From: a virus
Reading direction: 5' to 3' (one strand)
Virus record (IMG/VR): IMGVR_UViG_3300046321_000141
Span: 1-64,000 of that record
DNA: 64,000 nucleotides
Shown here: piece after piece, positions 14,748-23,763 of the stretch
Layout: the number at the start of each line of letters is the position of its first letter
Position numbering within the stretch: position 1 is the stretch's first letter
Translations under genes and position numbers: made by a program
Notes under the pieces: generated by a model
What the model saw: the letters and a program-made list of their open reading frames with translations, nothing else
Told to the model about the DNA's origin: nothing
Databases searched by the model: none

Positions 14748-16757
14748 TTACATATTGTAGTAAGGTATCTTGTAGGTAGTTCCCCCAATACTGACTACAA
14801 CATACCCAACAGGATTAGCTGGTAATGCACTAGCAGCGCCAGCAGCCCCTACAGTAGCAGCAGTAGTATCACCAATAGACATACTTGCCCAAGCACTAAG
14901 AGCAGTTCTTACGTACATCTTATTAATCGTACTATCAAAGTACATAGCGCCAGTAATAAGAGCACTGCCATCATTGTCCACAGTAGGCGCTACAGTTTTA
15001 GCACCTAGGTAACGATCATCAAAACTATCAAAACTAAGCGCAGCAGCATTAGCACTGGCTTGAGCAGCAGCAGTTGCAGCATCCAAAGTAGCTTGGTCAG
15101 CAACACTTAAACCAACAAATTGACTAGGCACTTCGTACTGGATTTCTACAGTATCAGAAATAATTGCACTGCTGAAAGTCAAAACAGTACCACTTAAGCT
15201 ATAGGTGTTACTGTTTTGATAAACCCCATCCATGAACACTTTTACAGTGTTTATCTTAGCAGGCGTGTAGCCAAGATTAATGACAGTACCTACGTTTTGC
15301 ACATAGTGAGAGCCAGCAAGGAACAGTTCCTTAATACCATCTACTGCTTGTGTAGCAGTAGCAAGGGCGTTAGAAGCGTACAAAGCAGCATCAATACTCC
15401 ATTGCAAAGCATTAGCTGCTGAGTTAGTAGCAGAAGCTTCAGCAGCAGTAATGACAGCAGTATCTGCTGGACTCAAACCAACATAACTACTAGGAACTTC
15501 ATAAGTAATCTCTACACTGCTTGAGCTAATGGCAGAGTTAAATACAATGGTTTTACCTACTCGACTCCAGGTATTGCTGTTCTGATAAACACCACCAAAG
15601 AATACTTTTACGGAGTTTGACTTAGCAGGAAAGTAGGTAAGTGTGAGACTTGTACTGGTATTCTGTGTGTAGTCCGTACCTGCGGTATAGAGGTCTTTCT
15701 GAGCATCTACTGCTTGAGTAACAGCAGCAGCAGCATTGGTTAAATTAGAAATGTTTGCAGCAAGAACAACAATCTCTTCTTCGAGGTCTTGAACATCATT
15801 AATGTTGTCAATATTGTTACCTACAGCAACAATTGGCGTAATATTTGTAGCCACAGTCGATATGTTTGCTACATAAGGAATGATGGCGGCAATATCAGTA
15901 ACAATACCAACAGCTGCTTGAACATCTGCCATATTGGTAGCAACAGTGTTAACTGAAGCAATATTTGTACTAACAGTAGCTACCACAGCAGTATTAGCAG
16001 CTACCGTGTTGATGTTGGTTGTATTGCCTGCAACAGAACTCACACTTGTAGAAATACCAGCCACAGTAGAAACATCAGCAGCTATTGGCGCAACAGTTGC
16101 AATATTTGCTACATAAGGCGCCACTGCACTAACTGCTGCAATAGATCCAGCAACAGCAGCAACATCTGTGACTACACCTGCGACAGTAGCAATATTGGCT
16201 GCATAAGGGCTGATAGTAGAGATGCTAGAAGCCACTCCAGCAACAGTAGCAATATTGGTTACTGCGCCAGCAGCAGTATTGACACTTGCAATGTTTGTAC
16301 CTACAGCAATGATGTTAGCAAGATTAGTACTAAGGGTACTGACACTTCCCAATACACTGACAGCTAGCAGAGCTTGATTAGCAGCATTCAAAGCTACTAT
16401 CTTGGCTTCAATCAAAGCAGCTACGCTCTTATCATTCCACTGCAACGAGCGGCGACTCAAGTCAACATACAGCAACTCTGCCGACAAACTTGTGCTGGAG
16501 GTTGTAGGAACAAAAAACTTATACGAAATGATTTGATCGGTGGAGCCATCCAACTTACTCAAGTAGTAAGGAGCCTCTGTTACGGTAAGTGTGACAGATG
16601 CTTGACCAGCAGAGTCTGTAGTAAAAGTAACTGTAGCAGGCATAACATCTGGAATCTCTCCAGTGTTAAGACGGCCTGATGCAATTTGAAAGGACGTTAA
16701 CGGTACAACCGCACCATCTAAATCTTTAATCGTAAAATCAATAGTGGTAGTAGTCAT
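14748..16757 (-). CDS. Long tail fibre with periodic stalk repeats
   Basis: A 669-residue protein. About 110 N-terminal residues form a beta domain; then about 190 residues consist of short repeats of the type NIATVAG/TNIASVN with roughly seven-residue periodicity, as in fibrous trimeric stalks. Two copies of a roughly 115-residue unit follow, each containing a YxQN strand, a VKVF...GVYQNSNT strand and an ITYEVPS or IQYEVPS strand. First gene of the leftward late tail block, divergent from thyX. Confidence 0.7.
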   Translation of the reverse strand: MTTTTIDFTIKDLDGAVVPLTSFQIASGRLNTGEIPDVMPATVTFTTDSAGQASVTLTVTEAPYYLSKLDGSTDQIISYKFFVPTTSSTSLSAELLYVDLSRRSLQWNDKSVAALIEAKIVALNAANQALLAVSVLGSVSTLSTNLANIIAVGTNIASVNTAAGAVTNIATVAGVASSISTISPYAANIATVAGVVTDVAAVAGSIAAVSAVAPYVANIATVAPIAADVSTVAGISTSVSSVAGNTTNINTVAANTAVVATVSTNIASVNTVATNMADVQAAVGIVTDIAAIIPYVANISTVATNITPIVAVGNNIDNINDVQDLEEEIVVLAANISNLTNAAAAVTQAVDAQKDLYTAGTDYTQNTSTSLTLTYFPAKSNSVKVFFGGVYQNSNTWSRVGKTIVFNSAISSSSVEITYEVPSSYVGLSPADTAVITAAEASATNSAANALQWSIDAALYASNALATATQAVDGIKELFLAGSHYVQNVGTVINLGYTPAKINTVKVFMDGVYQNSNTYSLSGTVLTFSSAIISDTVEIQYEVPSQFVGLSVADQATLDAATAAAQASANAAALSFDSFDDRYLGAKTVAPTVDNDGSALITGAMYFDSTINKMYVRTALSAWASMSIGDTTAATVGAAGAASALPANPVGYVVVSIGGTTYKIPYYNM

Positions 16758-16842
16758 CTTCTATCCTAACGGGTGAACCAACATGGTTTGCATTTACTGG
16801 GGGTGTATGTTACAGCATAGCCTGTTTTACACATATACCACT

Positions 16843-16870
16843 ATTTTACAAACAAAACTTAAACTAACAA
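16843..16870 (-). promoter_or_regulatory. Possible sigma-70-like promoter for the leftward tail block
   Basis: On the minus strand TTGTTA and TAAAAT are separated by 16 bases, a good -10 and a fair -35. N4 late genes use the host sigma-70 polymerase, so this fits upstream of the tail block. The region is AT-rich, so chance matches are likely. Confidence 0.3.
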
Positions 16871-16876
16871 ACACAT

Positions 16877-17515
16877 ATGATTTCTGTAGAGCTAATTGAC
16901 CACATGGGTAATGATGCCACTGTTGTTAACGCAGCACGAGTTTCTTTTGAAAAAGACGCAGCAAACTTCTCTGATGAACAAAATGCAAAACTAATTGCAT
17001 ATCTTGCGAAGCATGACCACTTCACACCATTCACCCATCCACAAATCACTTTACGTGAAACTGTGCCAATCTTTGTAGCACGTCAACGCACTAAGCATAC
17101 TATTGGATTTTCTTACAATGAAATTTCAAAAAGGTATGTTTCTGATACACCAGAGTTCTTTATTCCTAAAACTTGGAGAAGCAAACCAGAAGGCAGTATA
17201 AAACAAGGAAGTGGAGGAACACATGAAAATGATAAGTACTGGGACATTCAGTACACATTGATGCTTGCTCAATGCAAGAAGATGTATGAGTCCATGATTA
17301 AAGATGGTATTGCACCAGAGCAAGCAAGGATGGTGCTTCCTCAGTCCATGCTTACTAGCTATTATGTTACTGGGTCATTGGCAGCATTTGCTAGAGCCTA
17401 TAAACTGCGTATTGATAGCCATGCACAGGAAGAGATACAAGACTTGGCTGTATTGTGGGATAAAACAATTGCACCACTTTTCCCTGTAAGTTGGAAAGTA
17501 CTTACTAACCAATAA
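16877..17515 (+). CDS. thyX: Flavin-dependent thymidylate synthase
   Basis: A 212-residue ThyX, converting dUMP to dTMP with FAD, NADPH and methylene-tetrahydrofolate. The signature is KHTIGFSYNEISKRY, the phage-type variant of the RHRx7S flavin/dUMP motif; the C-terminal RIDSHAQEEIQ supplies the conserved Arg that holds dUMP. Length is normal. It opens the rightward nucleotide/replication operon. No clear Shine-Dalgarno is seen before the ATG; the leader is A/C-rich. A GCAC hairpin and a terminator follow the stop. Confidence 0.9.
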   Translation: MISVELIDHMGNDATVVNAARVSFEKDAANFSDEQNAKLIAYLAKHDHFTPFTHPQITLRETVPIFVARQRTKHTIGFSYNEISKRYVSDTPEFFIPKTWRSKPEGSIKQGSGGTHENDKYWDIQYTLMLAQCKKMYESMIKDGIAPEQARMVLPQSMLTSYYVTGSLAAFARAYKLRIDSHAQEEIQDLAVLWDKTIAPLFPVSWKVLTNQ

Positions 17516-17522
17516 ATCTAGT

Positions 17523-17538
17523 GAGCACTGCCGTGCTC
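17523..17538 (+). promoter_or_regulatory. GCAC-type stem-loop element, copy 1
   Basis: GAGCAC/GTGCTC stem with a TGCC loop, eight bases after the thyX stop and followed by TGTGTGA. It belongs to a family of stem-loops seen after stops at 20940, 54312 and 55490, though this copy has a four-base loop. Confidence 0.55.
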
Positions 17539-17551
17539 TGTGTGATTTGAT

Positions 17552-17576
17552 AAGCCAGTATTCACTGGCTTTTTTA
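17552..17576 (+). terminator. Rho-independent terminator after thyX
   Basis: Stem AAGCCAGT/ACTGGCTT with an ATTC loop and six T residues. It lies between thyX and the DUF3310 gene, so expression downstream may rely on read-through or on its own promoter. Confidence 0.8.
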
Positions 17577-17588
17577 TTTGGAGAAACA

Positions 17589-17825
17589 ATGTCAGAAGCC
17601 AAAAAGACAGGAAGCAGTCACTACAAAGCCATGAAATTAGAGCCTTGGGATGTGATTGATGAGTGGCCTATTGAGCAACAAATAGGATACCACCGAGGTA
17701 ATATTTTAAAGTACACGATGCGTATGGGTACTAAAGATGAAGCCATTAAAGAAATCACCAAGGCACGCCATTATGCGGATAAGTTGTTAGAAGTTCTTCA
17801 TAAACAAAACCAAACGGATTATTAA
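17589..17825 (+). CDS. DUF3310 family protein
   Basis: A 78-residue protein with the DUF3310 core: SHYKAMKLEPWDVIDEW, then YHRGNILKYTMR and EITKARHYADKLLEVL. These proteins are common beside nucleotide-metabolism genes in phages and are sometimes annotated as nucleotide kinase-like, although the activity is unproven. Start at the ATG with a GGAGAAA ribosome site. It overlaps the next gene by one base. Confidence 0.85.
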   Translation: MSEAKKTGSSHYKAMKLEPWDVIDEWPIEQQIGYHRGNILKYTMRMGTKDEAIKEITKARHYADKLLEVLHKQNQTDY

Positions 17826-18802
17826 TGCCCACTTACTCAAACATTCAAGCAGTGCCTTTGGCACTACAGGTTTTCCTGGCTACTGATTCTTACGACCACA
17901 ATCCCGATCCATTCACTATCTCAGCCACCTCAGTAATCAAACCACTCAGGCAACTTATTCTTGGTAGTCGGATCAACCAAGAAGACTCTGCTGTAGACCT
18001 TTCACAAATGGTAGCAGCCAGAATGGGTACAGCTATTCATGATGGTATTGAGCGTGCTTGGATTAATAACTATAAACAAGCACTTACTACTCTAAATTAC
18101 CCAGCTAATGTAATTAATAGAATTGTTATAAATAAACCAATTGATGAAGTTACTGAAGAAGATATTCCTATCTATCTTGAACAACGAATTGAACGAGAAA
18201 TTGCTGGGTATAAAGTGAGCGGTAAATTTGATTTTGTATCGGAAGGAATGGTGCAAGATTTCAAATCTACTGGAGTGTATTCAGCAATGACAGGTAATAA
18301 CAATGATAAATACATCCTACAAGGATCGATATATCGTTGGCTTAATCCAAAGCTTATTACTAAAGATGAAATGGCAATTCATTTTATATTTACAGACTGG
18401 TCTGCTATGAGGGCAAAGACTGAAAATAATTACCCACAGTCACGAATTTTGCAAAAGATATTTCCACTTAAATCATTGGAGGAGACAGAGCGATACATTG
18501 TTAATAAACTAAACCAAATTAAACAATATCAAGATGCCGATGAATCTACTATTCCTCTATGTGGTGACAGTGATCTTTGGCGCAGTGAGCCAGTTTTTAA
18601 GTATTACAAAGACCCTAATAAGTTAGTGCGTAGTACTAAAAACTTTGATAACAAACAAGACGCCTATTTGAAGCTTTCTCAAGAAGGTATTGGTATTGTT
18701 ATTGAAAAACCTGGAGTTGTTACTGCTTGTCGGTACTGCTCAGGATTTTCTTTGTGTACGCAAAAAGATGCCTTTGTAGCATCAGGAGAATTAATTCTAT
18801 GA
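17825..18802 (+). CDS. Cas4/RecB-like PD-(D/E)XK exonuclease with Fe-S cysteines
   Basis: A 325-residue nuclease. HDGIERAW near the N-terminus, GKFDFVSEG and VQDFKST give the His-Asp-(Asp)-x-Lys active-site series of RecB-family nucleases. Four cysteines, one in PLCGD near residue 240 and three in CRYCSGFSLC near the C-terminus, match the 4Fe-4S clamp of AddB/Cas4. N4-like phages carry an equivalent gene next to the primase-like gene. It probably processes DNA ends in replication and recombination. The stop overlaps the next gene by ATGA. Confidence 0.8.
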   Translation: MPTYSNIQAVPLALQVFLATDSYDHNPDPFTISATSVIKPLRQLILGSRINQEDSAVDLSQMVAARMGTAIHDGIERAWINNYKQALTTLNYPANVINRIVINKPIDEVTEEDIPIYLEQRIEREIAGYKVSGKFDFVSEGMVQDFKSTGVYSAMTGNNNDKYILQGSIYRWLNPKLITKDEMAIHFIFTDWSAMRAKTENNYPQSRILQKIFPLKSLEETERYIVNKLNQIKQYQDADESTIPLCGDSDLWRSEPVFKYYKDPNKLVRSTKNFDNKQDAYLKLSQEGIGIVIEKPGVVTACRYCSGFSLCTQKDAFVASGELIL

Positions 18803-20940
18803 AAGATTTTGCAGCAATGGAGTACAACCCTACAGCGGAAAAGCTTGTAGAAGTGTTGTGCAAAAAAACACAAAATGACAATCCACTGTTCTTTCGTGTA
18901 CTGGTTGGTTACTACTTTAGCTTAGTAGCATCCATGATGCGCTGTAGTGTCATTACACATGATCGTGGTGATATACCTGTTAGCTTTTACGCAATAAATC
19001 TCAGCCCCTCTGGAAGTGGAAAAGGCTTCTCTACAAATATTGTAGAAGGCAGTGTTATTAACTTGTTTAGGCAGCGTTTTCAAGAAGAAACCTATCCATT
19101 GCTTGCAGAATTGAATCTTCCAAAGATTGCCAATAAAAGAGCAGCTAGAAAAGGTGTAGACCCTGATGAAGAATTGGAAAGAGTAAAGAAAGAGTTTGAC
19201 AGTGCGGGAACACTGTTCTTTACCTTCTCTGAAGCCACGGCACCAGCTATTAAGCAAATGCGGCATACTTTATTGATGGCAGGAGCAGGCTCACTTAACC
19301 TTGCCATTGATGAAGTGGGGAGTAATTTGAGCGGTAGTATTGATGCTTTGAATACGTACTTAGAGCTTTATGATGTAGGTGCAATCAAGCCAAAACTAAC
19401 AAAAAACACTGCTGACAGTAAGCGTAATGAAGAGATCGCCGGACGAACACCCGCTAACTTGATTGCATTTGGTACGCCTACAAAGCTACTAGATGGGTCT
19501 AAGACTGAAGAAGAGTTTTACTCTTTACTGGAGACTGGGTATGCACGGAGAAGCTTTTTTGGTTATATACGCACAGCTTCTCAAACCAAGTATCAAACAC
19601 CCGAAGATGTTTACGCAGCATTAACGGATACCTCTAGTGATGTTTTTCTGGACTCTCTGGCTCAAAAACTAGAGCACCTCGCTGACATGGTTAATACCAA
19701 TAAGCGACTTGTAATGAGTAGGGACACTAGCCTCCTTCTTATCGAGTACAGAATGAAATGTGAAGCAGAGGCTGCAACATACTCCGATCACGAAGAGGTA
19801 AAGAAAGCTGAGATATGCCACAGGTACTTTAAAGCTTTGAAGCTAGCAGGTGCGTATGCATTTATAGATGGTTCTGCCACAGTTACAACAGATCACCTAT
19901 ACAACGCTATAAAGCTGGCAGAAGAGTGTGGAGAGGCTTTTAATCAGCTACTCACACGAGATAGGGCATATGTAAAGTTAGCTAAGTACATCTCGTCTGT
20001 AAAGCGTGACGTTACTCAAGCAGACTTGGTAGAAGACCTGCCTTTCTACAGAGGAGGTGCTGCACAGAAAAACGAAATGATGACCTTGGCTATAGCTTAC
20101 GGCTACAAGAACAACATCATTATTAAAAAATCTGTATCTGACGGTATTGAGTTCTTTAAAGGTGAAACCCTTAAAGAAACTGATAGCACAAAACTCATTG
20201 TGTCCTATGGTACGGAGTTAGCAGAGAACTATCGTAATGAGTATGCACCGTGGGATAACTTGCATAAGCTCACCCAAGCTCGAGGACTGCACTGGACTAA
20301 TCATCACCTAGCCAATGGGTATAGGAATGAGGAGTCTTGCCTTTCTGGTTTTAATTTGATAGTGGTGGATGTGGACGGAGGTACGGATGTATCTACAGCC
20401 CAGTTACTGCTGAAAGGTTATAAGTACTTGCTATACACAACCAAACGACACACAGAAAGCGAGAATAGGTTTAGGCTCATTTTCCCAACTAACTATCAAC
20501 TCAACCTTGACCCCAAGGACTACAAAGAGTTTATGAATAGTGTGTATGACTGGCTACCTTTCGAGGTAGATAAAGCCACTAACCAACGAAGTAGAAAATG
20601 GTTATCTCACCAAGGACAGCACTTCTATAACGAAGGTGAAGTATTGGACGTACTGCCATTTATTCCTAAAACCAGCAAGAGTGAGGAACGTAAAGCACTG
20701 CTTAAAGACCAACAAGCACTGGACAACTTGGAACGTTGGCTACTTAACCAATGTGCTCAGGACGGAAGAAACAACACATTGTTGCGTTATGCAATGGTAC
20801 TTGTTGATGCTGGTTTCACTTTTGAAGACATACGGAAAAAGGTACTTTCTCTTAATGAGAAACTTCCAGACAAGTTGGATGAAGTAGAAATTATGGGCAC
20901 AGTGTTAGTGACCGTTGCTAAAACACTAGCTAAAAAGTAA
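18799..20940 (+). CDS. P-loop ATPase/primase-like replication protein (N4 gp43-like)
   Basis: A 713-residue two-part protein. The N-terminal half has a P-loop (SPSGSGKG, residues 69-76) and a Walker B-like LNLAIDEVGS, resembling DUF3987-type ATPases. The C-terminal part has IVVDVDGG (Asp524, Asp526) followed by TESENRFRLIF, the DxD and downstream basic residue pattern of archaeo-eukaryotic-type primases. It is therefore likely a primase-helicase. The ATG overlaps the nuclease stop by 4 bp, which decides this start. A GCAC hairpin with T5 follows the stop directly. Confidence 0.75.
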   Translation: MKDFAAMEYNPTAEKLVEVLCKKTQNDNPLFFRVLVGYYFSLVASMMRCSVITHDRGDIPVSFYAINLSPSGSGKGFSTNIVEGSVINLFRQRFQEETYPLLAELNLPKIANKRAARKGVDPDEELERVKKEFDSAGTLFFTFSEATAPAIKQMRHTLLMAGAGSLNLAIDEVGSNLSGSIDALNTYLELYDVGAIKPKLTKNTADSKRNEEIAGRTPANLIAFGTPTKLLDGSKTEEEFYSLLETGYARRSFFGYIRTASQTKYQTPEDVYAALTDTSSDVFLDSLAQKLEHLADMVNTNKRLVMSRDTSLLLIEYRMKCEAEAATYSDHEEVKKAEICHRYFKALKLAGAYAFIDGSATVTTDHLYNAIKLAEECGEAFNQLLTRDRAYVKLAKYISSVKRDVTQADLVEDLPFYRGGAAQKNEMMTLAIAYGYKNNIIIKKSVSDGIEFFKGETLKETDSTKLIVSYGTELAENYRNEYAPWDNLHKLTQARGLHWTNHHLANGYRNEESCLSGFNLIVVDVDGGTDVSTAQLLLKGYKYLLYTTKRHTESENRFRLIFPTNYQLNLDPKDYKEFMNSVYDWLPFEVDKATNQRSRKWLSHQGQHFYNEGEVLDVLPFIPKTSKSEERKALLKDQQALDNLERWLLNQCAQDGRNNTLLRYAMVLVDAGFTFEDIRKKVLSLNEKLPDKLDEVEIMGTVLVTVAKTLAKK

Positions 20941-20962
20941 CGCACTCCGTGCGTTTTTGTGA
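20939..20962 (+). promoter_or_regulatory. GCACTCCGTGC stem-loop, copy 2 (terminator-like)
   Basis: AACGCAC/GTGCGTT stem with a three-base TCC loop, then TTT and GTGA. The left arm starts inside the TAA of the primase-like gene. The T-tract makes it able to terminate. The trailing GTGA is shared with the other copies. Confidence 0.7.
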
Positions 20963-20993
20963 AAAATAAAGGAGCAAGTAACAGGCTACTTTA

Positions 20994-21007
20994 AATACGC
21001 GCGTATT
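20994..21007. repeat. 14-bp perfect palindrome
   Basis: AATACGCGCGTATT in the 126-base gap before the Sak4-like gene. It may be an operator for a dimeric regulator or a promoter element for the ATPase-SSB operon. No second copy was found by eye. Confidence 0.5.
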
Positions 21008-21066
21008 CAGTAGAGGGTGGGACATAGAGAAAGCCCTCACCACACTACCAAACCACAGGAATTAAG

Positions 21067-21789
21067 ATGAAACAAACAAACAAGAATATTGTTTTGATTA
21101 TGGGAAAACCAAATACAGGTAAGTCCACATCTTTACGTAATTTACGTAATCAAGACAAAATGGTTTACTTAAACACAGATTTAAAAGATTTACCATTCAA
21201 AAATAAATTCATGCGCTCTGTAGAAATAGGGGATGCTTTAGATGTGCTGGCATACATCAAAGAGATTGAAAGTAATGAAAAAGTAGAAGGGGCTGTGCTT
21301 GATACAGTCACTTTTCTTATGTCTTTATATGAGCGTCAGTATGTCAGTAATGCTGCCAATGGTCAAAAGGCTTGGGGAGAGTATGGAAACTTCTATAAAG
21401 AATTTATCCATACCATTAAAGCAGGTACTAAGGATTACGCAATATTGGCACATGAAGACACAATATTGAATGAACAGTCTATGCAAATGGAAACGCGCAT
21501 CCCGATAAAAGGTAGTGTCGGCAAAATCGGAGTCGAGGCAGACTTCACCACCATCTTGTCTACTAAGCAGTTGCCTATCCGGAAACTAGAAGGTTTTGAA
21601 AATGAGCTTCTACATATTACTGATGAGGAGCGTGAAGATGGCTTTAAATACGTTTTTGCTACCCGAGTCGTAAAAGAGTCAATTGGGGAGAAAATGCGAT
21701 CCGCAATTGGATTGTGGAAACGTAATGAACTCTATATTGATAATGATTTAGACCAGGTATTCACACGCTTGCGGCAGTATTACTCGTAA
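21067..21789 (+). CDS. Sak4-like RecA-fold ATPase (N4 gp44-like)
   Basis: A 240-residue protein with an N-terminal P-loop GKPNTGKS (13-20), a Walker B-like GAVLDTVTFLM and a compact RecA-like core, the pattern of AAA_24/Sak4 annealing or recombination ATPases. In phages these often lie next to a single-stranded DNA-binding protein, as here. It probably supports recombination-coupled replication. The ribosome site is AGGAATTAAG. Confidence 0.75.
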   Translation: MKQTNKNIVLIMGKPNTGKSTSLRNLRNQDKMVYLNTDLKDLPFKNKFMRSVEIGDALDVLAYIKEIESNEKVEGAVLDTVTFLMSLYERQYVSNAANGQKAWGEYGNFYKEFIHTIKAGTKDYAILAHEDTILNEQSMQMETRIPIKGSVGKIGVEADFTTILSTKQLPIRKLEGFENELLHITDEEREDGFKYVFATRVVKESIGEKMRSAIGLWKRNELYIDNDLDQVFTRLRQYYS

Positions 21790-21813
21790 CAATTTCTCAG
21801 TCTGCAACGCTTA

Positions 21814-21856
21814 GTTAATAAATACAGCAGACTTTTCCAGAAAAGTATTTATTAAC
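21814..21856 (+). promoter_or_regulatory. 12-bp perfect inverted repeat upstream of SSB
   Basis: GTTAATAAATAC at 21814-21825 is exactly complementary to GTATTTATTAAC at 21845-21856, with a 19-base spacer. The right arm ends 27 bases before the SSB start codon. It could be an autoregulatory operator, a cruciform, or a transcript hairpin controlling SSB level. There is no T-tract. Confidence 0.7.
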
Positions 21857-21883
21857 AAAAACAACTTAAACCAAATTAAAAAT

Positions 21884-22612
21884 ATGTCACTTCTCGCAGC
21901 ACTCTCAACCGACAGCAGTATTCAAGATGAAACAGACTCAGTAGGAGCTACTGTACTGGACTCTGGACTGTATAACGCCACTATTAAATCTGCTTACATT
22001 GGTAAATCAGATGGTGGAGCAATTAGCCTTGTTTGTGGCTTTACAACAGATACTGGTAAAGACTTTAAACAAACCTTTTGGATGACTTCAGGAACAGCTA
22101 AAGGATGTAAAAACTACTACGAGAAAGATGGGGAAAAGAAATATTTGCCTGGATTCTTGATGGCAAATAGCTTGGCTTTGTTGACAGTAGGTAAAGAGAT
22201 TTCTGCTCTGGACACGGAAACCAAAGTAGTTAAAGCCTACAACAAAGACGCAAAAGCAGAGATGCCTACCAAGGTAGAGATGCTTATGGACTTGCTAAAC
22301 CAAGATATTAAAGTAGGGCTGCTTAAACAGACCGTCGATAAAACAGTCAAAGCAGATGATGGTACGTATGTACCTACTGGTGAGACGCGTGATGAAAATG
22401 AGGTAGATAAGTTTTTCCGGGCTAAAGATGGAATGACTACAGCAGAGATTCGTGCTCAAGCTGATACAGCAACATTCATGAATACTTGGTCTACCAAATG
22501 GACGGGAAAGGTCAAGGATCGTTCTAAAGGTGCTGCTGCATCAGGCACTGCTGGAGCTCCAAAAGCTGCCTCTACTGCCGCTAAAAAGCCTACTACTAGC
22601 TTGTTTGGTTAA
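21884..22612 (+). CDS. N4-type single-stranded DNA-binding protein
   Basis: A 242-residue SSB of the N4 gp45 type, with an OB-fold-like core (LYNATIKSAYIGKSDGGAIS, then FKQTFWMTSG). In N4 this protein is needed for replication and recombination and also activates the host sigma-70 polymerase at late promoters, using basic residues close to its C-terminus. Here the tail is AAKKPTTSLFG, with Lys234-Lys235 near the end rather than the acidic tip of bacterial SSBs. The leader lacks a good Shine-Dalgarno and carries a long inverted repeat. The TSLFG end recurs on the 23435 product. Confidence 0.85.
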   Translation: MSLLAALSTDSSIQDETDSVGATVLDSGLYNATIKSAYIGKSDGGAISLVCGFTTDTGKDFKQTFWMTSGTAKGCKNYYEKDGEKKYLPGFLMANSLALLTVGKEISALDTETKVVKAYNKDAKAEMPTKVEMLMDLLNQDIKVGLLKQTVDKTVKADDGTYVPTGETRDENEVDKFFRAKDGMTTAEIRAQADTATFMNTWSTKWTGKVKDRSKGAAASGTAGAPKAASTAAKKPTTSLFG

Positions 22613-22622
22613 GGACTAAATC

Positions 22623-22868
22623 ATGATTCAACAAGATGCATTTGAACTCACAAACTTGGTAGACATGGCTGCTTCAGCAGAAGCTTGGCGCATTGCCAAA
22701 AGCAAAACCTTTCTACACATGGCAGAGATTCCCACAGGCACCATCATGGATGTAGATGGTGTGCAACACTGTCTGGAAGGCGATCTACTCACTGGATTTA
22801 TTGGCGGAATGCGCTTTGCTGCTGACATGCTAGCGTCTGAGCAAGTGTTTGTAACCCTAGATGATTAA
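22623..22868 (+). CDS. Small hypothetical protein
   Basis: An 81-residue acidic protein (FELTNLVDMAASAEAWRIAK, then ending VFVTLDD). It begins 11 bases after SSB and overlaps the resolvase gene by 8 bp, so it belongs to the replication operon. No family recognised. Confidence 0.6.
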   Translation: MIQQDAFELTNLVDMAASAEAWRIAKSKTFLHMAEIPTGTIMDVDGVQHCLEGDLLTGFIGGMRFAADMLASEQVFVTLDD

Positions 22869-23445
22869 GATAAGTATCTGCGGCAATGACCCTAGTTTCA
22901 GACACTGGGGAATAGCAGTTGGTGAGTACTGTCTTGTTACTAACAGAGTGGTGATTAATCATTTAGATGTAATTGAGCCTGTACTTACCAAGTCTAAGCA
23001 GGTTAGACAAAATAGCTTAGATGTAGAAGCCAGTAAACAAATATTTGAGAGTGTTTACAGATACACCAAAGACGCTCAAGTAGTGTTTGCTGAAGTACCT
23101 GTCGGCAGTCAGAACTCCAGAGCAGCAACTGCTTTTGGAGTGTGCGTAGGAGTGTTAGGTTGTCTGAATGGTTTAGGTATATCAATTAACGAAGTTACAC
23201 CTACACAAGTCAAGGTAGCAGCAGTCAATAATAAGACAGCTACCAAGCAGCAGATGATTACCTGGGCTTCTATGCTACACCCTGAAGCCAATTGGCCTAC
23301 ATATAACCACAAAGGTAAAACCTTAATTACCGAGTCTAAAGCAGAGCACATGGCTGATGCCATAGGGTCTATATATGCAGGTATAGCTTCCCCGCATTTT
23401 CAACAACTGCTTAATACACTAAAGAAAGCAAACTATGCAAATTAA
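22861..23445 (+). CDS. RuvC-like Holliday junction resolvase
   Basis: A 194-residue protein of the RNase H/RuvC fold. GNDPSFRHWG holds the first catalytic Asp (Asp10), VVFAEVPVGS the catalytic Glu, and AEHMADAIGSIYAG the C-terminal Asp. It should cut branched DNA before packaging. It overlaps both neighbours (8 and 11 bp). Confidence 0.8.
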   Translation: MIKISICGNDPSFRHWGIAVGEYCLVTNRVVINHLDVIEPVLTKSKQVRQNSLDVEASKQIFESVYRYTKDAQVVFAEVPVGSQNSRAATAFGVCVGVLGCLNGLGISINEVTPTQVKVAAVNNKTATKQQMITWASMLHPEANWPTYNHKGKTLITESKAEHMADAIGSIYAGIASPHFQQLLNTLKKANYAN

Positions 23446-23761
23446 ACTTACACCATTAGAAATTACAGAAGCGCTCACTACACACCTACGTAACAAAGGT
23501 TTGGACGTAGACACTAAGCCAGTAAGCTTTGTCTTTTATAACCGCCGTACAAAAGGAGGTGTGTATGCTGAAGCTACTATCGGTGAAGAAGCCCCTTCTG
23601 AATCAGTAGTTAAAGTGGTTACTTTTACTGCACCAATGCAAGACATTCCTACAGCAACTACGCATATAGAAGTTGCTTACGCTGAACCAGTTACTGTAGA
23701 AGTTGCGCCGGAGAACATTCAACTTACCCAACCAACCTCTGTAACGTCATTGTTCGGTTAA
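23435..23761 (+). CDS. Small protein sharing the SSB C-terminal peptide
   Basis: A 108-residue protein with an N-terminal alpha/beta segment (TEALTTHLRNKGL, then VSFVFYNRRT) and a long flexible Pro/Thr/Glu-rich tail that ends in TSLFG, identical to the last five residues of the phage SSB. This suggests both proteins dock on the same partner. It overlaps the resolvase gene by 11 bp. The core fold is unrecognised. Confidence 0.7.
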   Translation: MQIKLTPLEITEALTTHLRNKGLDVDTKPVSFVFYNRRTKGGVYAEATIGEEAPSESVVKVVTFTAPMQDIPTATTHIEVAYAEPVTVEVAPENIQLTQPTSVTSLFG

Positions 23762-23763
23762 GA

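Noticed and set aside
15800-16350. Many short direct repeats that could suggest a CRISPR array
   Set aside because: They are codon-level repeats of the NIATVAG type stalk of the long tail fibre, in frame with no unique spacers.
4189-16757. Diversity-generating retroelement acting on the tail fibres
   Set aside because: No reverse transcriptase gene and no template/variable repeat pair were seen in the window.
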